A DNA stretch of 64,000 bases from Hirsutella rhossiliensis. Its lineage: Eukaryota; Ascomycota; Sordariomycetes; Hypocreales; Ophiocordycipitaceae. The DNA is taken from assembly GCF_020360975.1 (NCBI RefSeq), contig NW_025408668.1:2294001-2358000 (forward strand), in the 5' to 3' direction. The translations under genes were made by a program, and so were the position numbers. Below, in pieces: positions 32,447 through 44,257 of the stretch (positions are counted from its first letter, which is position 1; every line of letters starts with the position of its first letter). The notes beneath the pieces were generated by a model that did not search any database, was not told the origin of the DNA, and saw only the letters and a list, made by a program, of their open reading frames with translations.

Positions 32447-35126
32447 ATGGGCACGACCAAGCGGAAGCTGCCCGCAGCCGCCAAGGGCGTCGCGAGAGAG
32501 AAACGGAAGCGAGCTCGCTGGCCTCTGAAAGGTCATTTGGACCCTGGGAGCCTCGTGGCAAAGCCGCTCATCCCCAGACCCCAGTCCAAGCATCACAGCT
32601 ACTTTGAGTTCGTCGAGAACAAGGACAAGAAAAAGAAGCTCCATTTTCAGGTGAGGATGCCTCCCCATGTTTCGAAGTGTTCCTCCCGCTAACTTGGCGC
32701 AGAACACTCACGACAGACGTCCCCCGCTGGAATGCGAGTTCCTTCCAATCGGCAACCCGGAATTGACCACTGCCTGTAAAGAATTGTCCCGCCAGAGGGG
32801 CATTCAAATTTACATTGTCTCGGTAAGCTGCTCGACGCCCCTCGGCTGTATGTGGAGCAAGACTGACCAGCTTTAGGACTCCCACTTCAACGGCATCACA
32901 CACAGTTACGCCAACCAGATGAACAGAGTAGGCTACCATTTCCACAAAGCTATCGTGCAGGAAGCCAGAGCCGCTATTGGTGGACTCTCTCAGCAAGTAG
33001 CAAGCGTCCCGGATGGAGAATCCGAGCCCATTCCCGAGTCCCAGGCGCTCTATCACTCGCAAGTTGATGCCGCGCTGCGGGATCTATTCCCCCGCATCCC
33101 CCACAATGACCGCCAGACGATTATTCAACACGCCTTCACAAGGGTAAACCCCTCCCCTCAATCTGATGAAAAGGGCGATATCAAGACTAAGCGCGCCCCT
33201 CAGGACACACGGTCCAAGGGCGAAGAGCGTGAGCGCGTCGGCCTCCAACCCGATGTACCTCTTGCCCGCAGGGTTCAGCTAGCAGTCCTGGCCCATATCA
33301 GGCATAATCATACTAGGTATGATGAATTGCTCAAGGAGAGCGGGTGGCATGTGGCCCGGAAAGCCGTCGAGGCGCTGTGTCTCGATGTCCTCGTCAAGTG
33401 GCGAGGAGATGAGGAGACCGGACGGGATCAGCTCGACGAGATTCTGCGTGAAATCGTCGTCATTTCCGACTCGGAGGACGACGAACTCGAGCAAGACTCG
33501 ACCGATGACGACTCCGTCGTGGAACTGGACCCGCCAAACGATGCGACTATGCCTCACCGATCCTCGCGCCAACCCTCGCGGCCCGCAGATCCGAACCTTC
33601 TGCCTCGTAGGGCGGGACCTCAGACTCCTGCACCGTTGGTGCCACCCGGGCCAAGTGTCGCCGCCGACGCCACTAACCAGGGATACAGCACGGATCGAAG
33701 AGCACGACGTGGCTTCCAGAGATACCGTCGCGCCTGGGATGAGGCCATTCGTCGTAGGGATGATGTTGACCATATCATTCCACCCCGCGACGACGGAGGA
33801 GCCCGGGAACAGCGTGTCGAGAATGGATTTTCCAACTCCCACGGCTCACAGCCACACTTGACTTCTCCAGCCCGCAACGGATACCTTGCCCAGGGCCTGC
33901 CAACGTACCCGCGGCGGCCAGGCAATGCCCCTGCTGCCCCAGTCAGCGCCGTCTATGGTGAGATAGTTTCTGTCGCCCGTGAGCAGCCGTTCAGGGAGGC
34001 CGGACTGCGCTGGCAGAGACCGTCGAATGGCCTTCAATTCCGGGACATGTTGGTGCGTTCCGTTGAACCTGCTCTCCCAGAGCCTGGGCATTCGTCCTTT
34101 GCTTCAGGCATACCTTTCGGGACTGATGATCGGCTGGAGAACCTTTCGATCCACCCGGGTATGCATCATCGCCAAAGTCGAGCCCCGTCTCCAGCGCATC
34201 GGCCTCAGCGTGGCGAGTACAGTCCCTCTGGACGGCGAGTGATTAGCGATCACTGGCCACATGGACGTGTACTCCCAGGCGGCCTTCGGGCTGAAGGCTC
34301 AGTCCAATCGTTTGGAAGTCGTGATCTGAACTTTTGCCATTCCGACGGCCGTGGAAACCCAGAACTTGTTGCCTCGTTGCCGTATACGGCCCGAGTTCAT
34401 GAAGCTCCAGTTTCATTGAATCAGCCGGCAACTGACCGCATAGTCGTGAATGCTTCTTGGCCCGGCACTCACTCCAACCCCATCCTGATGGAGGATCGCG
34501 GCGGTTTTTTTGAGAGGGTCGCAGGCCGCCCAGAGCTCGTATCGCCACCGTCCGGGACTGGCGAGTCCTTTGAGGTCCGACGACTCGGTCGTCGAATCCT
34601 GAGAGCCCCCCAAGGGCACCCCGTCGTCTCACAGATGGCTTCGAGAGGCCTGCCAGACGGTCTAGTGCCCATTAGATCCGAGGTCATCGCGACTAGTAGA
34701 TCTGGCGCCATCCCATCTGCCATTGACCCCCAAAGCGCTCTTGGACCAGGTCGTGTTGGCCCATCTCCGTGGGAATACGACCAGCGCGCTGGTCTAGAGC
34801 AACATCCGCCATTTACTGGCGACGACGACCCTCATCTTCGACCAGTGTCGGGAGAGCATCGTCCGCCTTTCCCCCCACCGTACCGGGAAGAGTAAGTTGG
34901 TTCCACGTTCTGGCTGGCCTCTTTCAGCGCTGCGAGGGCTGATTACTCAATCTTGGGACTTAGACTACGAGTCGATGGTCAGCCAATTTTGGCCACCCAC
35001 TCACCATATGAACCGCATTATCGACAATGTCGCAAACGGCCAGCTTCGGACTACCACTACGGGAGCTTCGGGCGAGAATACCCTCCTCGCCCTCCGTTTG
35101 CTGAGCGCGTCGATGTGGCTCAATGA
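32447..35126 (+). CDS. DUF2293-domain protein
   Basis: Four exons: 32447-32650, 32703-32822, 32877-34891, 34964-35126, total 833 residues. The first three introns-joins are clean (GTGAGG, GTAAGC donors). The last is inferred because the apparent stop TAA at 34893 lies within a perfect GTAAGT donor; splicing 34892-34963 (72 bp, branch-like CTGAT, acceptor TTAG) continues in frame with a protein-like tail ending ERVDVAQ. The N-terminus is Lys/Arg-rich (KRKLPAAAKGVAREKRKRARW), a likely nuclear signal. The DUF2293 core spans about 170-290 (LFPRIPHNDRQTIIQHAF..HTRYDELLKESGWHVARKAV). An acidic patch (SDSEDDELEQDSTDDDS) and a long Arg/Pro-rich disordered region follow. The biochemical role of the family is unknown to me. 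Confidence 0.82.
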
Positions 35127-35780
35127 CCAACAAAATCCACTTGTTTTTGCCCTGCCAATGAGCAGTCGGCAGCATGTTTTCTTTGTAACGACTTCGGAGG
35201 CCTGGAGACGAAGAGCTCCGGCCACGTACCCAAGGGTTGAGCTTTTTTCCTTTTATACTGCCCGGCGTTGGGGACTCGATATTCAGATCTCGGCCGGCCT
35301 CTTGGTCTCCGTGCCGCTTGGGCATACATGACGGAATGAAACAGATACCCGTGCGCATGTGGGAGAAGCGTGTATTGCAGACGACAGAGGGAAATATTGG
35401 AAGGACGGAGCCTGAGCGTGGTCCTGTATTGGACTCGAGGAGGCGTGTTGATGATGATGACACGGACAAATCATGGAAACCAAATCAATGACAAGACATT
35501 CACGATCACCACGGTTCGCCCGACCACCTTGAGGCTTCGCGCGCCATATCCGTGAAAACATCACAAAGCATGTGTATACTATGTAGCACAAAAGCTAGGC
35601 ATAAAATGACTATATGCTTGGTTTATAGACGAAACGTTCTAGGTACCGAACTGTATGACGAACAGGCCACATGCAGACTCTGCTTATGATGCATGGGGTA
35701 TTTTTGGGCACATTTTTTCTTCTTTCCTCCCTCTCCTTGACGGGTTTCATCTTCCAGTCACACCCTGCCACGTCCGCTCC
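35127..35780. other. Intergenic between convergent gene ends
   Basis: Lies between the 3' ends of the DUF2293 gene and rrp12. No gene seen. Confidence 0.5.
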
Positions 35781-38700
35781 TCAGCCGCGGCCCCGGGTCC
35801 GCGCCTTGCCTATCCTGCCCGCCATGGACGGACCCTGACCTTTGGGCACACCCAGACCCCTCCTCCCTGCGGCAATGCCGCCCTTGCCGCTGCGCGCAAC
35901 GGGTCCGCCGCGGGAGCCTCCACTCCCTCCTCCTCCTCCCCTGCCGCGGAACCTGCCGCCGCGGCCGCGGCCACCGGCGGGACCCGCCTTGCTCTTGATG
36001 ACGGCGGCGGCAGCAGCAGCAGCAGCAGCAGCAGTAGCAGTAGGGGTAGCGGCTTCGCTGGCGTCGGCGTCGGCCATGTCCTCGTCGTCCTTGGACCGCT
36101 TATTGGAGAACTTGAGCTTGCCGCCGCGGCCGCGCTTGGCCGCGTCCTTGCCCTTGAGGGCGGCGACGTAGGCGCCCACGCCTGAAGCTTCGGGTTGGTC
36201 GACGTTCATAGCGTCACTGGTCGCCGCAGCCTCGGCCCCGTCCTCGTTGTCCTGGCCTAGGATGAGCTTGCCGTCGAGATCGACCTTGGCCTTGGTCTTG
36301 GTCGGCTTGCGCAGCCTGACGGGCTTGGTGGACGAAATGTTGGCGAGGGCCTTCTTGTCGAGAAGGTCGAGGGGCTCGTCGCCGTCCTCGACAATGTACG
36401 TCTTGCCGCCCTTGTGGTTCTTCTTCCTGGGCTTATCGGCCGCCTCGTCGTCCGAGTCTGCGTCTGCGTCCGAGTCGCTGCTGTAGAGAGCCTGGTCGTA
36501 CTCGTTCTCAAACTGCTGCTTCTGGTCTCCGTCTTCGTCGTCGCTCGCGTCGTCACCATGGCCCGCCTTGGCAGCATCTTTCTTCTTCTTCGCCCGCTCC
36601 TTGGTCTTTCGGATGTTGGCAATCAACTTCTTGTCAGCCTCGGGGCAGTGCTTGATAACGAGGTCGAAGCCGAAGCGGCGAACCATCCTCTCCAAGATGT
36701 GCTTGACTTTGGCCTTGAAGTGGCCCTTGTGCTCATGGCTCCAGACGAGGAGATTGGGCAGGAGGGTCGCCAGGCGGGGAATCATCAACTCCACGGGGAG
36801 ACTGATGACGCAGACCTTGACGAAGCCCAAGCAGCTCTTGACGATTTCTCGGTTGTTCGAGGTCAGAAACAGGTCCATGGTCTGGACAAGATCCGACATT
36901 GTCTGCTCGCTCAGACCAGACCGGAACTCGAAGAGGAGTCGGCTAATGGCCGTGATGGACGCAGAAATCATGTGTGGCGTGCTGCCTGCCAGACCTGCGC
37001 TGACCATGGTGAAGTATTCTTCGATGCTGGCCCTGCCCGGCGCGGCGTCGTTGGGCATATGCGGAACTTTGCTGTTGTCGATGAGGGCACCATCAGCCAA
37101 GGCCATCCGGTGGCCCATCTGGACCAACAGTTCGTACGCCGTTTCTCGGGCTCGCTCGTTGTTCTCCTTGCAGCAGATGACGACCTCACTGAGCACAGAA
37201 GGGACAAAGTGAAGGGCGTTGTCGGGTACAAAGGGGAGCAGCGCCGCCATGGCAGCCAGCCGCTCACGTCGCGCGGGCGCCGACACCTTCTCGGAGCTGG
37301 AAAGGAAGAGCTGCTGCAGCTCAGAGTTCTTTTCCTGTAGCGCAGCTTTGCCTAGCTCGGAGCTCGCTAGCCGAGGAATCAGCTTGTAAGCCTTCTTTTG
37401 CAGCTGCGGCTCCCCCTCCTTGAAGACAATGACTGTCGCAATCTCAAACAGGGCGGCGAAGCTTTCCCGTGGCAAATAGGCAGACATGGTGATGACAAGA
37501 TCCATCAGCGTCTGGGCCGTCGACGGCATGTGGTCTTTTGATTTTTGCTGCTTCTTCTTGTCTTCTGCCGACGGGGCCGCCTGAAGCTCTGATGCTAGCA
37601 TCTTGCTCACCCGGTCAAACGTGTCCATCACCTCCTGACGAGGAGCGATGCTGAGGAATGCGTTGATGGTCTGCAGAATAGGGCCTCGACTTTGAGGGAG
37701 TGTTTGCGTGTAGACGTTGAAGAGTACGGCCAGCATGTTACCTGAGAACTGACCAAGGTACTCGATGTTCTTGCTGGCAGTCTCGCGGGACACCCTGCTT
37801 TGCAGAAGAAAATCCTCCTCACCGTCTGTGATGCTGGCGAGCGCCTGGTTGGACTCAACCAATGTCCTGAGCGCCTTGCAGATGTCTAGTCTCAAGTCAA
37901 CTTGCTTGTAGAGAAGGTTGGCAAGCATCTCGGCAAAGGGCCGGTCGAAAGCTTCCAGCAAGTCGAGCGGCAAGTCGCAGTAACCGGCGAGGATGGACCA
38001 AGTCTGTTGAACCAGCGTCTCGTAAATCTTGACCTCCATCGTCTTTTCTGCTTCACCATGATCCAAGACTTTCTGGAACATGAGCTCACTGAGAGGCACC
38101 AGCTCCTTTTTGAAGTGAGCAAGGTTGGTGTTGCTGGTGCAATCTCGAAGAATGGGGAACATCCAGGCTCTGCCGGATTGCCCCTTGACAGGCTTGACAA
38201 TGTTGAGCGGCAGCACCGACAAAACGGCCTCGGGACCCATGGCTTGAACGGCCTGGCCGATGACGTCGTCTGCCTCCTTCTTGTTGCGGAACGACGCGTT
38301 CTCTCGAATTTCGCCAATCGTGCGCGCGATGCTGAGCATTCTTGGGTATGCTCTCCAACGTAGCGCGGTGAACATGGCCGCTAGGACGTTGAACGTCTGC
38401 AGCCAAGCGGCCTGATACTGGACCGTGAGCAGCGACTCGGCAGCCTTTGCGACCTTGTCCAGTACTTTTTCGTCGTATATTGAAGGGTCTAGGATGACCT
38501 GTTGTGGGACGCAGTTGGCCATGAAGGACATCAAGCACTCGGAGGCCGAGATGCGGATGTTCTCGGATTGCGACTCGAGGAACTGGGCGACCATGGCGAA
38601 CAGCTCGGGGAGGTTTTGAAACGTCTCCTCCGGCTCCAATTGCGAGGAGACGTCGTATCCACGCGACAAAATGGCCAGCCACGACGGCACAAGCTGGGTA

Positions 38701-39659
38701 TCGTTCGCGGCCGGCCGCAGCTCGGAAATAATTTCCATGAGGCGCGGCAGCTTGGCCGATGAAACCTCGTCCGACATGCCCTCGAATATCAGCTCAAAGA
38801 TTTCAAACCCGGCCATGGTCATGTACTCGTTGCCAGTTTTGGCAATGCCCAGCAACAGCTCGCATAGGGACTCAATCTTGGTGCTTGGCCAGCCGCCGCT
38901 TGCCGCCGCCACGGACTTGACCAGCTGCAGCGCATGTATCAAGGCAGGATCATGGGCCGCGGCCATCGCCTTCTTGCCCTTGCGTGCCTGAGCCGCCATG
39001 CCGGTGAGGTCCTCGAGGTTCTTGAGCGCCGTCTGGGCGCACATGTCGGCAGCTGAATGGTCTAGCGAGGGACTGGGAGGGGGGTTCTTGAGGACCTTTT
39101 TGAGGGCATCCTGGGCGCGCTTGCGGACCTTGGGCTTCGGGTCTAGAGACAGGTTCAGCAGTCCGGCGACGGCGCGGCGAGGCCCAATCTGCGTGACGGA
39201 CAGCTCCCAAGAGGGTCCGTCCTGAGCCAGCAGGAGAGACTCGAGACAGCCGATCGACGTCCTGAGGAGTATGGGCTCGGCATCCTGCATGAGAAGCACG
39301 GGGGCGAGCTGTGTGAGGATCTGCGTGAACTTGGACCGGAGCAGTGGCTGCGGAGCGTAGGGGGTGACAACGTCTAGGAGGTAGACGACGGGCGTGGCTA
39401 ATTCGATGTTGACGCTGCCGTTGGTGTTGGCCTGCTGCAGGAGCGCAAGCAGGGCAGCAAAGTATCCAGTTGGCGTGGGCGCCGTGTTCTGCTCCTTCAA
39501 GGTCGATTCGACTGCCTGGAGGACGACGACGGTCTAAGGATGTTAGTTCTGCCGTTGATGGAGAGCGGGCGTGCGGCCTACCTTTTGCTGGCTTTGCAAC
39601 CCAGGAGATTTAATCTTGTCCAGCTTCTCGGCCAGAGTCGGCGTCTTTGGCGTCGGCAT
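35781..39659 (-). CDS. RRP12: Ribosome biogenesis/export factor Rrp12 (NUC173 domain)
   Basis: HEAT-repeat protein needed for maturation and nuclear export of pre-ribosomal particles (family knowledge). Exon 1 (39659-39582) encodes 26 residues, MPTPKTPTLAEKLDKIKSP..; a 48-bp intron (GTAGGC..CTTAG) leads to exon 2 (39533-35781), total 1,276 residues. The helical repeats run to about residue 1,000. The tail is typical of the family: Lys-rich and acidic segments (KKKDAAKAGHGDDASDDEDGD), a poly-Ala tract of about ten residues encoded by a GCN repeat (36005-36040), and a Gly/Arg-rich RGG-type end. The frame is open upstream of the ATG back to a good splice acceptor at 39742, so a 5' UTR intron is likely. 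It shares a promoter region of 421 bp with vps29. Confidence 0.93.
36003..36045 (+). repeat. GCA/GCN trinucleotide tract in rrp12
   Basis: GGCAGCAGCAGC-type repeat on the plus strand, read on the minus strand as the poly-Ala tract of the Rrp12 tail. Likely variable in length. Confidence 0.75.
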
Positions 39660-40080
39660 CGTGTCGAGGGTCGCGGGGCCACGCGGAATAAATGTCTTCA
39701 ATGCGCAAAGCACTCTGCCGTGATGCCGCCTTTGCTTTGCCCTGCCAAAGAGAAAAAAAACTTATCGCATGCACCCCGCTGTGCGATAAGATCTGCGACC
39801 ACGATAAGGTACGTACTGAGCGGCCTGGACGATTGGGATGCTTATAGCGATATCTCAGTCTACGTATCGCTGTATCCGGACAGCCTACGTAACCCGGGCT
39901 AACTGCAGATAGAGAGAGAGAGCTCTTGGTTATACTTCGTCCACTCTGCAGCACTCCGACGACCAACTAACGGCACCGAGCGAGTCACACCGAGCTCGCG
40001 GGTCGAGGGCATCCTTCGCCGACACGCCTCCTCTCGTGTCATTCGAGAGACAGAGAGGTCCGAAAGCAACAATCCACAAA
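39660..40080. promoter_or_regulatory. Divergent promoter region rrp12/vps29
   Basis: 421 bp between the two start codons. On the rrp12 side, a putative 5' UTR intron runs from 39816 to 39742 on the minus strand (donor GTACGT, T8 and TCTCTTTGGCAG acceptor). On the vps29 side lies AG/CT-rich sequence. Confidence 0.5.
39761..39808. promoter_or_regulatory. Cluster of three CGATAAG sites
   Basis: CTTATCG at 39761-39767 and CGATAAG at 39784-39790 and 39802-39808 put three copies of the HGATAR core within 48 bp in the rrp12/vps29 intergenic region, overlapping the putative rrp12 leader intron. GATA-factor binding is inferred from the motif only. Confidence 0.35.
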
Positions 40081-40798
40081 ATGGCCTTTCTCATCCTCGT
40101 CATCGGGGACCTGCACATCCCCGATCGCGCGCTTGACATCCCGCCCAAGGTGCCTCTTGGCTTGACGTTGCGCGCAACCGAGACACGCACACGCTAACCC
40201 TCGCTCAGTTCAAGAAGCTGCTCGCGCCCGGCAAGATCGGCCAGACGCTCTGTCTGGGCAACCTCACCGACAAGCACACGTACGACTACCTGCGATCCAT
40301 TGCGCCCGACCTCAAGATTGTCAAGGGCCGCTACGACGTCGAGGCAACCTCGCTGCCCCTGACGCAGGTCGTGACACACGGCAGCATCCGCATCGGCTTC
40401 CTCGAGGGCTTCACCCTCGTCTCCAGCGAGCCCGACCTGCTCCTCGCCGAGGCCAACAGGCTCGACGTCGATGTCTTGTGCTGGGGGGGCACCCACCGCT
40501 TCGATGCCTTTGAGTACATGGACAAGTTCTTTGTCAACCCGGGCAGTGCCACGGGCGCCTTTTTCAACGGCTGGGAAAAGGAGGGCGAGAACCCGACGCC
40601 GAGCTTTTGTCTCATGGACGTACGTTTACGCCGCGCGCGCATTGAGACGCCATGGGCTGACGCTGGCTTTAGGTCCAAGGCATATCCCTAACCCTCTACG
40701 TCTACCAATTAAGAACAGATGATAAGGGCAACGAAAACGTAGCGGTGGAAAAAGTCACATACACAAAGCCAGTCGAGCCATCCGGAGGCTCATCATGA
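40081..40798 (+). CDS. VPS29: Retromer subunit Vps29
   Basis: Metallophosphoesterase-fold scaffold of the retromer cargo-selective complex for endosome-to-Golgi recycling. Exons 40081-40149, 40209-40619 and 40673-40798 encode 201 residues, the usual family length is about 180-200. Motifs: ILVIGDLHIPDRA (1-16), LCLGNLTDKHTYDYL, VKGRYDVE (the GNxD-type position reads GRYD, as is common in Vps29), THGSIRIGFLEGF, LCWGGTHRFDAFEY and FVNPGSATGA. All introns are phase 0 and 53-59 bp. Identity is secure. Confidence 0.95.
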
Positions 40799-41215
40799 TG
40801 AACCATTGGCTGGAGTGCGACAAGGCGACGGGACAGGCTCAGGGGGAGGACGGGCATCATAGAGCGGCAGCGGAACCGGCATCAAGCCGATACCCATGCG
40901 AAGCCGAGGAGCTCATCATGGCCTTGGCTGCCTATACTGCCGTACGGCCACTGCGGCCGCGCACATCTTATCTAAGAAAGCGGTCACCGGGTGAAACGAA
41001 CATTTCAATCCGAAAAGGCCGGCGCCCGACTCGAGTCGAATCCAAGAAAATTGAGGCCTAATAGGTATAAAACGTCGAAATGCATGTCCGTCGCTCGGCA
41101 TCCCGAGAATCATCAGAGCCGAATCAGTCAAAACCGTCGGCAGCCCAGTCCCATCGCAGCGCCCCATGCTAGTTAAAAGAATACCACGTCTATTTGCGAC
41201 GCCTTCATGAAATCG
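40799..41215. other. Intergenic between convergent gene ends
   Basis: Lies between vps29 and shugoshin 3' ends. No gene seen. Confidence 0.5.
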
Positions 41216-43340
41216 TTATACCAGCATGCTCCGTCGCCTCGCAGAGTTGCGCTCTCTCGTTCCATCACCGTTGTCGCTGTCAATGGCCGTCGAGACCCTT
41301 CGTGAGGAGACAGTCTGCCGACGACTCGTCCTCTTGCTCTCCACCGCCTCTTCCTTTTCGGTATGTGGAGACGAGCTCGTGAATTCGTAAATGTCGACGT
41401 CGCCCGCTCCGCTCGTATCCGCATTGGTACTGGCATCCACTTCGTCCCCCTTTGTGCCTTCGTCGGCGGGCTCAGGGGCCCTAGAGCTCATAGATGACGG
41501 CCGTCGGCGCCTGTCCGTCACAACAGTGTCGGGTAGTGTATGCTGAGGAGATGAACTCTTGCCGGCCAGTGGACTTTGGGGTGTGCCGTCGCCTTCGGGC
41601 GCGACCGTTTGCGCGCTGGCAGCCGGCAAGCTCCGCCACGACTCTCCGGCCGGAGATTCCCGCTTCACCTGCTGGGGATCCGGCCCAGGCGTCTCTGCTT
41701 GACTACTAGATCGCCGAGAGTACTTGCCTTCGCCCGCCACAGCATCGTAAAGCTGCTTGCTCGGCCTTCGCATCTTGTCCCGTAGATTCGGCTCGGCGTA
41801 GCTGATTGCAGCTCTGTTCCGTCTGCCGGGCCGTGTCGTCTCTCCACTAGAGGAGATATCGGCAGGAGGCGGAGTATCGCCTCGATGAGTATTGTCACCC
41901 GAGATGGGCTCAGGCGAGCTTGGCAATAGCAAAGTGGGCTCGCTCAAGCGCACTGTCGGCTCCGTCGTCGACGGCGGAGGGATTTCCAGTTCTGGAGCTG
42001 CTTCGACCTCGATTGAAGGACTAATCTTGGCCTTGGCCTTGGTCCGTGAACCCGGGGCCTTTGGCCTGTCCGGGTAAATCTTGGACATTGCTGGTCCATC
42101 GTTCACTGTGGGCTTGCCCATCTTCCAGGGTGAGCGAATACCGTCGTTTGTGCTCTTTGCAGCAAGTGGCTTCCGAGCGCCGTAGTTCACCCCTTTTCTC
42201 TCTCGAACGTCTTTCCTTATATAGGCCAGCTCCTTCAAATTCTTGCCATCAGCCTTATCCTGGACGGACGGCTTTTCCGTTATGACTTTGGGAACCTGGT
42301 TCTCGTCTGCCGTCGGCTGCATGGGAATATTTTCGATATCCTCTCTGACGCCAAATTTTCGTTTCGAGCCCGTCCTAACTGGCTGCTGGACGGCCACAGG
42401 TTCGGCCGGCGTACCGGGCTGTGAGTTGGATTGTTGAGTGACTAGGGGTGGCATCATGACTTTAGGCGACGGCGACGGAGACGGCGGGGGTGACTCGGCT
42501 GCCTTGCTGACCTGGGTCGAGTCGACGTAGGGCGAGTAAGCCTGAGGCGAGGGAAACGAAACGGGCGGCTCGATCTTGTGCCTGGGACTCGATTCTTGCG
42601 CTATATCGGGGGCAGCAGGTCTGCTGGGAGAGTCGACCTTGACAGGATCCTCGTCGATGAACTTGGACATGGGCGGGGGTCCCAGCTCGGGTGAGTGGGT
42701 GGAGTCGACCTCTGACCGCAATGCCAAGATCTGCTCTGGGCTGGGTAGACGCGTCAGCACCGCTTGCGCCTGGGGCGTCGTGGGAGGCGCATACTTCATC
42801 GACCTGCGAGGGCACGACTTGGTCTCCGAGATGTGACCCAGCTCCTCGATATCCCTCGCTACGTCGCGCAGCCTCCTCTGCGAAGGGCTCGGGCGGTTGG
42901 CACTGAAGCTCATTCTTTGTCTCGTTGATTTGCTAATTCGTGGCGAGTGTCTTTTGATGGGTGGTTCCAGGCCGAGCCCGGCGAGAAGGGTGCCCCATTC
43001 TGTAAGCTGCGACTCGAGCTTCGCCTTGATGGCCAAGGCATGGTCTGCTATTCTGCGGGCATCATTGTCCTGGACTTGTTTTTCCAGCTCCAGGATGCGG
43101 CTGCGGAGCTCGAGGTTTTCGGATAACATGCAGGCGCACTCGTTTTCCAGCTCCCTGATGCGCAGGGCTCGGACGTTGTTGGATTTTGCGAGGTCTCTGT
43201 TCTGGCGAAGCATCTTCCTACGAACTGGAAAGGAAGACAGTTAGCCCAAGACCAAAGGCCATCACACTGGAGAGCACGGGAGGAGACGCACGCGTTTCGA
43301 TGCTGTCCGAAGACACGGGGGGCTCGTTGAGCCTGGCCAT
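41216..43340 (-). CDS. SGO1: Shugoshin (centromeric cohesin protector)
   Basis: Protects centromeric cohesin and recruits PP2A at centromeres. Exon 1 (43340-43292) encodes MARLNEPPVSSDSIET; a 67-bp intron (GTGCGT..TCCAG) joins exon 2 (43224-41216), total 685 residues. The N-terminal coiled coil (about 17-85; LRRKMLRQNRDLAKSNNVRALRIRELENE begins it) is the conserved PP2A-binding region. The middle is a long Pro/Ser-rich disordered region. Near the C-terminus is the basic shugoshin motif (NRAAISYAEPNLRDKMRRP), which binds phosphorylated H2A in other species. The protein ends ARRRSMLV. Divergent from dad2, 370 bp between starts. Confidence 0.93.
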
Positions 43341-43710
43341 GGCTCATAGTATCTTGCGATGCGATGCAGGACACACAGGGCCGAGCAGGCGAATAGAGTG
43401 CGCTTTTCGAGGTGCTTGTGCAGGAGCATGAGTGAAGTTTTGCTGCCGGGAGGAAATTGGAGCCTTTGGTTGTGTCATTATTTACCTTTGGCCTAATGGG
43501 GCTTAGACCGGCTTGCGTGGTTGCTGGGGCTGCTTGGTCCCTTGAGACCCCGCAAGCACGTGAGTTGAGAGCGAGACCCCACCAAGACATGTTTTGGGGC
43601 ACCGGCAGCAGCCATTTTGCCGGGGAATATTACGAAGGAATTATTTCGCCTTCAAACAAGCCTAGAGCTTGCGTCGAAGCTCAGCAGGGAATCTTGTGCC
43701 CTTTGCCAGC
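43341..43710. promoter_or_regulatory. Divergent promoter region shugoshin/dad2
   Basis: 370 bp shared between two chromosome-segregation genes. No TATA box is obvious. An MluI-type ACGCGT lies at 43290-43295, at the first exon-intron junction of shugoshin rather than in this interval. Confidence 0.5.
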
Positions 43711-44257
43711 ATGTCCTTTCCGACGCGATCGCTGTCGACGCACATGCGCGCCCCCAGCGGGTCGGCCTCGACTGCGTCTCAATCACCCGCGCTCGTCGCT
43801 CGAATCGAGGAGAAGAAGGCGGAGCTGGAAAACCTCAAGGAACTACGGGACCTGAGCGCCGCTGTAGCTGGGCAGATGGAGGCCCTGGAGCACAAGCTTC
43901 AGACCCTTTCGGGCGGGACAGAAGGTAGCGTTTGCCGGGGTTTCGTGGCGCAAGATGCTGACAGAGTCAACGCAGCTATCGCAGCCGTCATGGGCAACTG
44001 GCATAACGTGCTACGAGCCATCAACATGGCCTCTGGTACGTGTGCATCTGCTCGCCATGGCCTTAAAAGTGTGCTGACGGTGTTGAACAGTGAAACTTGC
44101 AGCACCATCGGGCGAATCGGCCAAGGAAGAAAAGGTGTCGGAGCCGCTCCCACAGACGTTGGTGCGCATCCCAACCGAGCACGCGCCGACTCTCCAGGCC
44201 CAGGCAGAGACAATGGAGGCTGCTGCACCCGAGGACGCGTCGACGACAAGCGTGTGA
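43711..44257 (+). CDS. DAD2: DASH complex subunit Dad2
   Basis: Component of the ten-subunit DASH/Dam1 ring that couples kinetochores to microtubules. Exons 43711-43924, 43976-44035 and 44091-44257 encode 146 residues. The conserved Dad2 core is the coiled coil LVARIEEKKAELENLKELRDL (about 28-48) with QMEALEHKLQTL, continuing through exon 2 (GNWHNVLRAINMAS). Introns of 51 and 55 bp (GTAGCG..GCAG, GTACGT..ACAG) are both phase 1. The C-terminal 55 residues are acidic and Pro/Glu-rich. The start at MSFPTRS is the last ATG before the core. Confidence 0.92.

Noticed and set aside
34897..35331. 144-codon plus-strand frame after the DUF2293 gene
   Set aside because: It is in a different frame from the spliced continuation and has no recognisable features.
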